A stretch of DNA of 64,000 bases from Thermomicrobiales bacterium (lineage in GTDB: Bacteria > Chloroflexota > Chloroflexia > Thermomicrobiales > UBA6265): contig JAHBVL010000002.1 of NCBI GenBank assembly GCA_019637585.1, positions 248,001 to 312,000 of the forward strand, given 5' to 3'. A program made the translations under genes and the position numbers. Under the pieces are notes generated by a model. The model did not search any database. It was not told the origin of the DNA and saw nothing but the letters and a program-made list of their open reading frames with translations. This document shows positions 24,864 to 32,478 of the stretch, piece after piece; position 1 is the first letter of the stretch, and each line of letters opens with the position of its first letter.

Positions 24864-25128
24864 GACTATTCGACTCCTGTGGGGGAAAACGGCGCTTCAG
24901 GCTTTTGCGCCGCCCGCTATCCTAGCACGCCGTCCGCAGCACGTCGAAACGCGGCGACTGGGTTTGCTTTTGCCGAGTCGAGCAGGAGTCGCGCTGCGAT
25001 GCACGGCATTTCTGGCGTTTTTCAGGTGTTCGAATGCAACGCTGTCTTGACGTCGTTCTCGAGCCCGACTGGAGAATTCGGTACTCGTAGCGCGCCGGAT
25101 GTTCGCCACTATGCTTAAGATGACGATC

Positions 25129-26349
25129 CTACGCCATCCGGAAGACCAGTCCGCTCCCAACCAGTGTCTCCACCAGCAAATCCCCAGCCTCACTCCACGA
25201 AAGTGGAATCGCGCGATCGAGATAGATCACCCCGTCCAGACTTTCTGTCAACGCCTGTTCCTCACCGGTGAGGAGATCCAGAATCCAGATCGACCCGTTG
25301 GAGCGGGCATTGGCCACGCTATTGCCGTCAGGCGAAAACCCAACGGTCTGAACGGCGCCTTGGCGCATCCTGTCGAGATCGGTTTCCGCGTTCGGCTGGA
25401 TTGGAATCAATTCGCCTGTCTTCAGATCGACCACCGAGTAGAGCGCTGCAGCACTGCCCATCATCGCCATCTGCGGGTACCAGACGATGGCGAACTCGTC
25501 GTTCGAACTGAGCTGAAGCAATGCTGGAGCGCCCGATTCCTCGTCGCTCGCCAGAATCCGCTCGGAATCTCCGGTGGCCATGGTCAGCCGATAGATCCCG
25601 TCCACAGCACTATCGGGAACAGCACTGAAGACCGAGTAGTAGAGTACGGATCCGTCCCCTGTCCAGCGCATGGAGAAATAGGCCAGGCCGGGGGTGTCGC
25701 TACTGACGGTGGTGACGAACTCAGGATTCCCGCCAGTCAGAGGAAGAGTCAGGATGTCGTTGCCGAAAAAGCTTCCCTCTTCCCAGATCGACCGGGAAAA
25801 GGTGATTCCCGTTCCGTCTGGTGTCCAGGTAGGAGCGATGTCCGCGTACACGGTCGCGCCCTGATCGCTCGAGAGCCCAGCAGCGGGCAACATTCCCGCA
25901 TATCCATCATCGGTCAGATTGGTCAGGCTCCCATCGAGCGCATCCATCAACCAGATGTCGCCATCTTTCCAGAGGGTGAACGCATCCTCCGCAAAAACCA
26001 GCTTCGAACTGTCCGGCGACCAAGAGATGTCGCCCACACGGATACCGGCGTCGAGAACGTCCAGTGAGGCGCAGTGCCTCGTCACAAATCCTTCGACTTC
26101 GAGCACGCACAGCTCCTGCCGATCGGTTGCTGCGAGCAACTGGCCGTCCGGAGAGAGACTGACCGGCCGGAGATCACCGATGTCGAACGCCACCGACGTG
26201 GTGTCGACTGCTTGGCTGGAGCTCACTGCACCGGCCATCCCGGGCGATGCCGCGAACGGCAAGAGAACCATGGTCAGTAGCATGCCGACCGCGAGAAACG
26301 AGGTTCGGGATTTCCCAGCTTGCCTGAGCATGGTTACGCTCCACTCCAT
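25129..26349 (-). CDS. Secreted TolB/WD40-like beta-propeller protein
   Basis: A Sec-type signal peptide (SFLAVGMLLTMVLLPFAASPGMAGA, near residues 17-42) is followed by repeats of the TolB type: SLSPDGQLLAAT, SWSPDSSKLVFAEDAF, TWTPDGTGITFSRS, RWTGDGSVLYYS and GFSPDGNSVANARSNGSIWILDL. The 406-residue protein is therefore an extracytoplasmic propeller, with no catalytic motif. It is the last gene of the leftward arm of the type VII-like locus, 116 bases after the putative effector. It might be a surface or immunity-type partner, but no evidence fixes its role. The 265 bases to the ClC gene show nothing else. Confidence 0.75.
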   Translation of the reverse strand: MEWSVTMLRQAGKSRTSFLAVGMLLTMVLLPFAASPGMAGAVSSSQAVDTTSVAFDIGDLRPVSLSPDGQLLAATDRQELCVLEVEGFVTRHCASLDVLDAGIRVGDISWSPDSSKLVFAEDAFTLWKDGDIWLMDALDGSLTNLTDDGYAGMLPAAGLSSDQGATVYADIAPTWTPDGTGITFSRSIWEEGSFFGNDILTLPLTGGNPEFVTTVSSDTPGLAYFSMRWTGDGSVLYYSVFSAVPDSAVDGIYRLTMATGDSERILASDEESGAPALLQLSSNDEFAIVWYPQMAMMGSAAALYSVVDLKTGELIPIQPNAETDLDRMRQGAVQTVGFSPDGNSVANARSNGSIWILDLLTGEEQALTESLDGVIYLDRAIPLSWSEAGDLLVETLVGSGLVFRMA

Positions 26350-26465
26350 GTCTGGAAACCAATGTCGTCAACTTCGGTCAGTATCTGAAGATTTGCTGTC
26401 GCTCGCTGCACGTGAGGCGTCGACTGCATTGGGCTTCTCGGCTGAGCGATCCGGGATCGAGATGA

Positions 26466-28346
26466 CTACTCGCGCACGGGGATATGAATACTCTCCATTT
26501 TCGCGTTGTAGGCATCGAATTGATCCTGATAGATCGTGAGCTCCTGGACGGTCAGCGTTCGCCCATCGACCGTGGGCGGCTTCAATGCTCCGGTCTGCGC
26601 ACTACCTGCCTCGGCTTTGCGGATAGACGTCAGATAGTCCCAAACCACTGCGGGCATCTTGGGTCTGTTCGGTTTTCGGATGAGATCACCAGAGGTCGTG
26701 AGGAATCTGTTGCCGACCTGATACTGCATGGTGTACCCGGCTCGGGTATTGGCGCCGTCGAGTATCAATCCCTGATGGTTGGCGAAGTCGATCGAGTGCA
26801 TCTTGACGTTGTGGCGAACGCCCGAGTCGTCGATCCAATCCCATCTGGCTCCAGCATGGATCGTTGGGCCAACTCCGAAGGAACTCCTGGAATATGGGGG
26901 AATCGTCGAGACCACGGCCGAAATCGACGCGTCGCCATGCCTCGAGATCAGCGAATCCGGCGCCACGCCGACGTTAGTGCCAAGCACATTGCGCGATACA
27001 GATTCGACATAGCGATCGAATCCTCCGAACGTGCTCCCCAGATACGCGTCGAGATCCTCTGTCCGACCGAACGTGCTTGCCGGATTGAAGAGCTGCCCCT
27101 GACCCAGCTCCGATCCAAATCCAGTTCCACTGGTTACGCTCCCTGGGGAGGGGCGACCGGGAGTGGCATGAGCGATTCCTGGAGAATCCGGAGACCGGAA
27201 CTCAGAAGGAGGGAACAGCATCCCCTGTCCTCCTTCTTCCCAGGCACCCGATTCTGGATGTCCAGTCCTTCTTTGTGATGGCAATGTCGCAGGCGCGCCG
27301 CCACCAGGTTGGTCGGTTGCCCTCCGAATACTCGGTTTTCCGGAAGGTTTGCTGACTGACCGTACCCCATCAGCGGACGCCACGCTCGCCGGCCCTTCGA
27401 TCACCTTGAGTACTTTGCCGCTCCCCTTTTCCACGAGTGCGTCGAAGATCTCATCCAGCGCGAAAGTGACAAGAATCTCGGACTTCTCATCCAGATCGGC
27501 ATGGGCGAACTGCTCGGCTTTCCGTCCCGCTTGTCGAACGAACGGTCCGACCGTTCCGACTGGATCAGTGTTGATTGCGATCAAGCCTGTGACCGCGCTG
27601 CGAGCCACAAGACCAATCATCTTTCGGTTTCGTTCCAGTTGCTCCGGATTGGACGCGCGCGTCAGGACGTATGCCTGCCCTATCTTCGCCGCCAGCTCGG
27701 CGCTTCCTCGAAGATCGTCGAATTTTCTGCCGGGGAACTTGATGACGGCCCGCATCGTTCCTTTCTGCACGCTCTTCACGTCGTTTGGGGCCAAAGTGGC
27801 GGACACGCCTTGCCAACCCGGACCCAACAAGCCCCCCGCGGCGGAGATACGGGTGAAATCGGCTCCGGTCTTAGCGCTGAGTTTCGCGGCCCGAACCGCC
27901 AGATGTCCGGCCCGCTTCCATCCTGATTTTTCTTTCTTCTTCACCGCCGGAGCGAACAGGGAATTGAACTGTCCAATCAGCTCGTCGACTTGCGCCACAG
28001 CCTCGGCGCGGGCGCGCTGTTCCCGTGTCATCTCGAATGGCAGGCGTGCCCGAGCGGTCCCTTTCGGGAGAGGGACTCTGAACCGCCCATCAATCGTTTG
28101 AAAAACGTTGGGAACGGATCGCAGCTGACCAGAAAGATTCGTCGCCGTTGACTGGAGCCGCGCCGCCCGTTGCTGGCTGTCGAAGACTCGGCCGCCCAGC
28201 CCGCTCTGGGTCTGAACTCGGCCATCGAGCGAGGCCCAGGCGTTGTACGTGGCGCTCTTCTGAACAGCCAGCAGGTCAGCCATTTGGTTCAGGGAGGCAA
28301 TCGCCTCGTCCCAGCCCTTGTTGGGAATTCGTATCCGTGGGGACAT
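26466..28346 (-). CDS. Putative type VII-secreted multidomain effector
   Basis: The 626-residue product lacks a Sec signal. Its first 100 residues are helical (DEAIASLNQMADLLAVQKSA, then LQSTATNLSGQL) in the manner of WXG/LXG-type N-terminal domains. A helical, basic middle follows (KKKEKSGWKRAGHLAVRAAK). A Pro/Gly/Ser-rich linker spans about residues 325-420. The compact C-terminal domain (about 430-626) contains RWDWIDDSGVRHNVKMHSID and GYTMQYQVGNRFLTTSGDLI. This layout is typical of polymorphic toxins delivered by type VII systems, though I cannot name the toxin fold. It follows a WXG100 gene in the same direction. Confidence 0.6.
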   Translation of the reverse strand: MSPRIRIPNKGWDEAIASLNQMADLLAVQKSATYNAWASLDGRVQTQSGLGGRVFDSQQRAARLQSTATNLSGQLRSVPNVFQTIDGRFRVPLPKGTARARLPFEMTREQRARAEAVAQVDELIGQFNSLFAPAVKKKEKSGWKRAGHLAVRAAKLSAKTGADFTRISAAGGLLGPGWQGVSATLAPNDVKSVQKGTMRAVIKFPGRKFDDLRGSAELAAKIGQAYVLTRASNPEQLERNRKMIGLVARSAVTGLIAINTDPVGTVGPFVRQAGRKAEQFAHADLDEKSEILVTFALDEIFDALVEKGSGKVLKVIEGPASVASADGVRSVSKPSGKPSIRRATDQPGGGAPATLPSQRRTGHPESGAWEEGGQGMLFPPSEFRSPDSPGIAHATPGRPSPGSVTSGTGFGSELGQGQLFNPASTFGRTEDLDAYLGSTFGGFDRYVESVSRNVLGTNVGVAPDSLISRHGDASISAVVSTIPPYSRSSFGVGPTIHAGARWDWIDDSGVRHNVKMHSIDFANHQGLILDGANTRAGYTMQYQVGNRFLTTSGDLIRKPNRPKMPAVVWDYLTSIRKAEAGSAQTGALKPPTVDGRTLTVQELTIYQDQFDAYNAKMESIHIPVRE

Positions 28347-28431
28347 CCGGGGCTCTCCAGCCTAGTTACATATGAAGCCACCAGATCACGTGTCCGGAGG
28401 CCCGACGTCAGCGCGGCATGAAACCTGGATC

Positions 28432-28458
28432 GTCATCCTTCACTTCGTTCAGAATGAC
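28432..28458. repeat. Short imperfect palindrome (GTCATCCT...AGAATGAC)
   Basis: GTCATCCT and AGAATGAC flank TTCACTTCGTTC as an imperfect inverted repeat, just after the WXG100 gene. A similar element (GTCATTCC...GGAAT) occurs at 52504-52524. Such short intergenic palindromes are common dispersed repeats; a transcription-end role is possible. Confidence 0.45.
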
Positions 28459-28501
28459 GGTGCTTGGCGAGAGTGCCCGCTCGGAATGTTTCACGGCAGC
28501 A

Positions 28502-28807
28502 CTAGTTCTGCCCACTCGAAAGCGCCACGCTGATCTCATAGTTGTACTGCTCGAAAACCCCTGCCACCCGGTCGAGCTCACCACCGATCCAGTAGTTGAA
28601 TGCGACGTAATCCTGGACTTCGGCTTTCCATGCCTCGTAGGCATTTCTGAACGCTATCTGTGCGCTGCCTTCCCAGGCAGACAGCAGATGCTGCAACGCG
28701 GAGTCGACCTTCCTGAGCTGATTCTCACAATCGAACGCTGCTTGTCCAAATGCCATCGACGCCGTTCGGATTCCTGCGGTGTCGACGTAGTTCGCGCCAC
28801 TCGTCAT
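28502..28807 (-). CDS. WXG100-family protein 1 (ESAT-6-like)
   Basis: At 101 residues, with a helix-turn-helix hairpin around W45-E46-G47 (LLSAWEGSAQIAFRNAYEAW), this is a typical WXG100 protein. These are secreted as dimers by EccC/EssC-type ATPases and often partner larger effectors. No signal peptide is present. ATG 28807 has GGGAGAAACCGA before it. It stands immediately upstream of the large putative effector, consistent with co-secretion, and 64 bases downstream of the possible EspG-like gene. Confidence 0.9.
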   Translation of the reverse strand: MTSGANYVDTAGIRTASMAFGQAAFDCENQLRKVDSALQHLLSAWEGSAQIAFRNAYEAWKAEVQDYVAFNYWIGGELDRVAGVFEQYNYEISVALSSGQN

Positions 28808-28871
28808 TCGGTTTCTCCCATCCGGTTGAAGCCCTGCCGAATTGATGCGGTCCCCAATGGCTGAGTTATCT

Positions 28872-29885
28872 TCAATCTGCCGTACTCGCCGCCATTGGGT
28901 ATGCAGCCAGGGTCAGTATCTCGGTGATTTCCTCAAAGTGACGAACACTGTCGAACGACGATACGGTTAGTGCATTCTGGTCGGATGAAACCCGCCAGAG
29001 TCCCTGGTCACCGGCGATCGTTGTCACCTCGCGAATCCAGATGCCATCCTGCTGCGATCGGACGGCGACAACACTGGCGCGCATCAATGGTTGCCTGAGA
29101 TCGCCCCTGAATCTCGCGATCAGCTCCGATCCCGCGGCAGGATTCTCCTGGCTGTCCCGCTGACCACTCTCCGGCTCGTCCAGGAGACTCGTCATCTCCT
29201 CACCGGACATCGAGAAGGAAGCCGCATCCTCGGACTCGTAGCCGTCGCGATGACAAAACGCCAGGACACTGTCTTCGACATCTCCGTTTCCAGCCAGTAC
29301 CCGGAACGTGTAGAAGTCATCGCCGCTGTCGAAAATCGCGACGGCGTACTCCTTGAGCAAGTGCACCGTCAGAAGCTCCTGCTGCTCGCCTGGTGTTTTT
29401 CTGGTGCATAGCACCATGACGTCCGAGTTCGACACAGCGCCCAGGATGGTGGCGACCGTGGCATCGATCCAGACGAAGTCGTCGTCGAGATCGACTGTCG
29501 AAGCATCTGATTCCTCGACCTCAAACGCGACCTCACCCGGCGTCTCGATATGTCGCGAGTCGTCGGTGACAATCCCCCGCTCCAGAAGCGACGCCCAACC
29601 GACATCGAGCGAGGATGGCAGCTTGCCGGCCCAACCTGCTGCCGGAAATCGAACGCCGACCAACTCCTCGATATCGAGAAGTGATATCAGGCAAAGCAGC
29701 TCGTCGGCCGTGCAGGCGAACTCTCGTTCCTCTCCGGGCTGATATGGTGTCGATTCAGCGTCAGAATCCTGATCAGACAAGATCTCGCGCCCTTTCGGAT
29801 TGGCCAGCGTTCGGGACCGCCGCAGTTGCTCGTGCTTCCGTTGGATCGTCAATGTTCGGGTAGACTGCATCAGGTAGTCAACCAC
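28872..29885 (-). CDS. Possible EspG-like secretion chaperone
   Basis: The 337-residue soluble protein is not confidently assigned. From about residue 55, FACTADELLCLISLLDIEELVGV followed by WASLLERGIVTD resembles the opening of EspG-family chaperones, in which a sensing helix is followed by a Leu-rich LxxRGLV-type motif. The middle (DFVWIDATVATILGAVSNSD, VLCTRKTPGEQQELLTVHLL) and the acidic C-terminal part are alpha/beta, as in EspG. EspG binds PE/PPE-type substrates in mycobacteria; no PE/PPE gene is here. It is the first leftward gene of the locus, divergent from the VWA gene with 56 bases between. An unrelated protein with a similar layout remains possible. Confidence 0.5.
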   Translation of the reverse strand: MVDYLMQSTRTLTIQRKHEQLRRSRTLANPKGREILSDQDSDAESTPYQPGEEREFACTADELLCLISLLDIEELVGVRFPAAGWAGKLPSSLDVGWASLLERGIVTDDSRHIETPGEVAFEVEESDASTVDLDDDFVWIDATVATILGAVSNSDVMVLCTRKTPGEQQELLTVHLLKEYAVAIFDSGDDFYTFRVLAGNGDVEDSVLAFCHRDGYESEDAASFSMSGEEMTSLLDEPESGQRDSQENPAAGSELIARFRGDLRQPLMRASVVAVRSQQDGIWIREVTTIAGDQGLWRVSSDQNALTVSSFDSVRHFEEITEILTLAAYPMAASTAD

Positions 29886-29941
29886 TGCTGCTCAATTTTC
29901 GCAGTTCTGTTATTTCCCGGTGCCGTCACCATCGCGAAGCA

Positions 29942-30694
29942 ATGCCGTACGAGTCACTCGCCAGCAGTTCCTCCCCTGCACTGATCATCTATGTGCTCGA
30001 CACGAGTGCGTCGATGCAGCGGCCACTTGGCAACGCCACACGGATCGATGTGGTGCTAGAGGCGTTCCGGCTGACGAGACGCCAAATGGTGTTCCGCTCA
30101 ACGCGTGGTGAAAGAATAGCGCCCCGCTACCGGCTTGCGCTCTTTGCCTACAACGATGCGGTGTACGACATGCTGGACGGCGTCCGGCCGATCGACGAAG
30201 TCGCGCGAAAAGGCATTCCGTCCCTTTCTCCGGCTGGCGGAACCGCCACCGAACGCGCCTTCAAAGCCGTCGAGCGCTTGCTGCAGCAGGAGCTTCGCGA
30301 CTACGGGGACGGACCAGCGCCACTGGTTTTCCATATGACGGACGGAGCCTACACCGGGGAGGATCCTGTCGAGGTAGTGAATCGGATCCGCGCGATGGAA
30401 ACCAATGACGGACCGCCCCTTGTCGAGAACCTCTTTATCGCTCCACGGGTGCTCAAGGAGCCTATCGAGGACGTCCATCAATGGCCAGGCATCACGCAAG
30501 CCACTGAATTCGCCAGCGAGGAAGCGGCCATACTTCGCTCGATTTCCTCTCCCCTGCCAGCCAGCTATCGCCAGGTGCTCAGCCATGCAGGGTATCGTCT
30601 TGCGGACGATGCGCTCATGATGCTGCCCGGGGAGAAATCCTCGCTGGTCGAACTGGGGATGGCCATGTCGGCGGCGACGCCGTTCGCTCGCTAG
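29942..30694 (+). CDS. VWA-domain (TerY-like) protein
   Basis: The 250-residue protein starts with a von Willebrand factor A domain that has an intact MIDAS: DTSAS (residues 20-24), the Thr in PAGGTATERAFKAVERLL (about 100) and TDGAYTG (about 130). Such cytosolic VWA proteins bind divalent metal and mediate protein contacts. The C-terminal 70 residues (LPASYRQVLSHAGYRLADDA) look like a separate helical piece. Its stop is immediately followed by the ATG of the PP2C gene, so the two are coupled. This VWA/PP2C pairing also occurs with kinases in tellurium-resistance-type (TerY) clusters, where it is thought to signal. Confidence 0.88.
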   Translation: MPYESLASSSSPALIIYVLDTSASMQRPLGNATRIDVVLEAFRLTRRQMVFRSTRGERIAPRYRLALFAYNDAVYDMLDGVRPIDEVARKGIPSLSPAGGTATERAFKAVERLLQQELRDYGDGPAPLVFHMTDGAYTGEDPVEVVNRIRAMETNDGPPLVENLFIAPRVLKEPIEDVHQWPGITQATEFASEEAAILRSISSPLPASYRQVLSHAGYRLADDALMMLPGEKSSLVELGMAMSAATPFAR

Positions 30695-31486
30695 ATGCTT
30701 CGGGTTGCTGAATCCCAATTCGACGATAGCCCGTTTCATTGCCAAGACTACGGTCCGGTCACTATGTGCTCCGGAACAGTTCGATCCGCTGAAGCGCGCG
30801 CTTTCGATGAACCGAACCAGGATTACCTTGCATTTCGCGCCGAGGGAGAACGGCTGGTTTTTGCGGTCTGCGATGGAGTCGGGAGCTCGTTCAGAGGAGA
30901 CATCGCGGCGCAGATCGTCGGAGAAACACTCCTCGACTGGCTTTGGGCCGTTGAAGATGCCGATGAAGCCACTCGCCTCTGGCCGCAGGCAATCGATGAA
31001 ATGGCCTCCAGAGCTCGCCGGTTCGCCGAGACCGAGATCTCTGCCGATTTGCCGGAGGTGTTGCGCGACGTACTCGCCGAAAAGCAGGAGCGAGGCAGTG
31101 AATCGATGTTCGCTTCGGGGGTGCTCGATCTCCACAGTGGCCGGCATGTTCTCGTTTGGGCCGGAGATGTTCGCATTTCGGTAACCGAACGAGGGGCATC
31201 CCCCGCATTCGACGCAACCGCGTTCTCAACGGCAAATCGCTGGTCGAGCAAGCATGGGTTGATCGGCGAGGTGGCTGTCAGGGAGTTCAGGTGGAACCCT
31301 CCGTGGCGGCTCGATATATACACGGATGGTCTCGCCTCGGAGCCCCCTCCTGCGAGCGGTCAAATACGAAACTGGTTTGAGCGCTCCACCACTCGCCCTG
31401 ATGCAGACGACTGTTCTTTTCTGTCGGTCGCTTGGGATAAGGATGACCAGGCGCCACTGACTGGTCATCCCCTGTCAGGCGCTTGA
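30695..31486 (+). CDS. PP2C-type serine/threonine phosphatase
   Basis: The 263-residue protein has the metal-binding residues of the PPM/PP2C family: NQDY (residues 41-44), CDGVGSSFRGD (59-69), the variable SMFASGVLDLHSGR segment, YTDGLAS, and DDCSFLSVAW near the C-terminus. It should remove phosphate from Ser/Thr residues, probably on targets of the kinase-like protein encoded about 1 kb downstream (inference). No membrane segment is present. The start codon abuts the stop of the VWA gene. Confidence 0.88.
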   Translation: MLRVAESQFDDSPFHCQDYGPVTMCSGTVRSAEARAFDEPNQDYLAFRAEGERLVFAVCDGVGSSFRGDIAAQIVGETLLDWLWAVEDADEATRLWPQAIDEMASRARRFAETEISADLPEVLRDVLAEKQERGSESMFASGVLDLHSGRHVLVWAGDVRISVTERGASPAFDATAFSTANRWSSKHGLIGEVAVREFRWNPPWRLDIYTDGLASEPPPASGQIRNWFERSTTRPDADDCSFLSVAWDKDDQAPLTGHPLSGA

Positions 31487-31593
31487 CCACCTTTGCGCGA
31501 TTGTGTGACACTCCAGCGACGTTATTGCGTGACCAAATCCAAGCACCGGCAATCTGAAGGTTGAACGCTTTCTTCGCGGTTCCAGGGGCTTCC

Positions 31594-31950
31594 ATGGAGG
31601 ATGAGATCGTCGTTTCGGTTCGCCGAGAAGGGCACCCGACCGAAACCGACTTCGCCCTTGATCCGTCATTGAATGTGAACGTGGTGGCTCGTTTATTGTC
31701 GACGGCTCTCGACTGGCAGGTCGACTGGGATCAGTTTGCCGTCGAGGTCGAAGCTGCGCCTCCGATCCGACTGCTCAGGGGTGATGAGTCGTTCGCCGAG
31801 GCTGGGGTTTTTTCCGGTGCAAGAGTCGTTCTTCGACTACGTTCACGAGACCGCAGTTCCAGAACCCCGACCTGGTCATCGACACCGGCCGAGAAAAGTG
31901 ACGAACCGGGAGGCGACGACTATACATGGCGCGAGATCGAGGGGATATAG
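31594..31950 (+). CDS. YukD/EsaB-like ubiquitin-fold protein
   Basis: After the ATG at 31594 (AGGGG five bases upstream), an 80-residue domain has the ubiquitin-like beta-grasp pattern: EIVVSVRREGHPTETDFALD, then a helix (NVNVVARLLSTALDW), then a final strand (AGVFSGARVVLRL). YukD in Bacillus and EsaB in Staphylococcus are standalone ubiquitin-fold parts of type VIIb systems, and EccD carries the same fold in actinobacteria. There is no C-terminal di-glycine for conjugation. A disordered 35-residue tail follows. It is encoded between the phosphatase and the second WXG100 gene. Confidence 0.7.
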   Translation: MEDEIVVSVRREGHPTETDFALDPSLNVNVVARLLSTALDWQVDWDQFAVEVEAAPPIRLLRGDESFAEAGVFSGARVVLRLRSRDRSSRTPTWSSTPAEKSDEPGGDDYTWREIEGI

Positions 31951-32106
31951 AACGCCATTTCCGTTCCGAACGGCCAGCGTTGTCACCCAGCCCTGGTGAG
32001 GCGTGAAAGGCCATCTCAGTCCGACGCACACTAGAAAGGAGCCGGGGCGAACTACGCGTAGTCATTGATTCGACAAGTTTTCGGTCAAGTCCGCTAGGAG
32101 TGTTCG

Positions 32107-32412
32107 ATGTCAGTCCCAATCGAGATCAACCCTGAAAGTCTGCGCAGCGCCGGGAGCGCTTTCGAAAGCGCGGCCGGCAAGACGAGAGAAGCCGTGACGC
32201 AGGTCGGCACGCAGATGAGCACCCTCGAAAATGAATGGAAGGGCCTCGCGAGCCAGACCTTCTATCAGCAGTGGGCCCAATGGCAGACGGAGATGGCGAC
32301 CTGGGAAGAGAATCTCAACGCCATCGGCGCGAGCCTGAAACAGATCGCGCAATCGGTCGATGAGCATCAGGCGCAGCTCAAGGCGTCGATCGAGAGCATG
32401 AATCGCGGATAG
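32107..32412 (+). CDS. WXG100-family protein 2 (EsxA-like)
   Basis: The 101-residue product is highly helical with the motif W44-K45-G46 (ENEWKGLASQTFYQQW) between two long helices. It should be secreted by the ATPase encoded 3.8 kb downstream. The ATG follows TAGGAG with six bases spacing. A 156-base interval before it holds no clear gene and may contain its own promoter, fitting high expression of a secreted substrate. It differs considerably from WXG100 protein 1, so homodimers or a heterodimer are both possible. Confidence 0.93.
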   Translation: MSVPIEINPESLRSAGSAFESAAGKTREAVTQVGTQMSTLENEWKGLASQTFYQQWAQWQTEMATWEENLNAIGASLKQIAQSVDEHQAQLKASIESMNRG

Positions 32413-32478
32413 CCCACGAGCGTGTCGCTGACGGTACCGAAGCTGTGATCAATTCCGGTCAAACGGCTCATGATTTGA

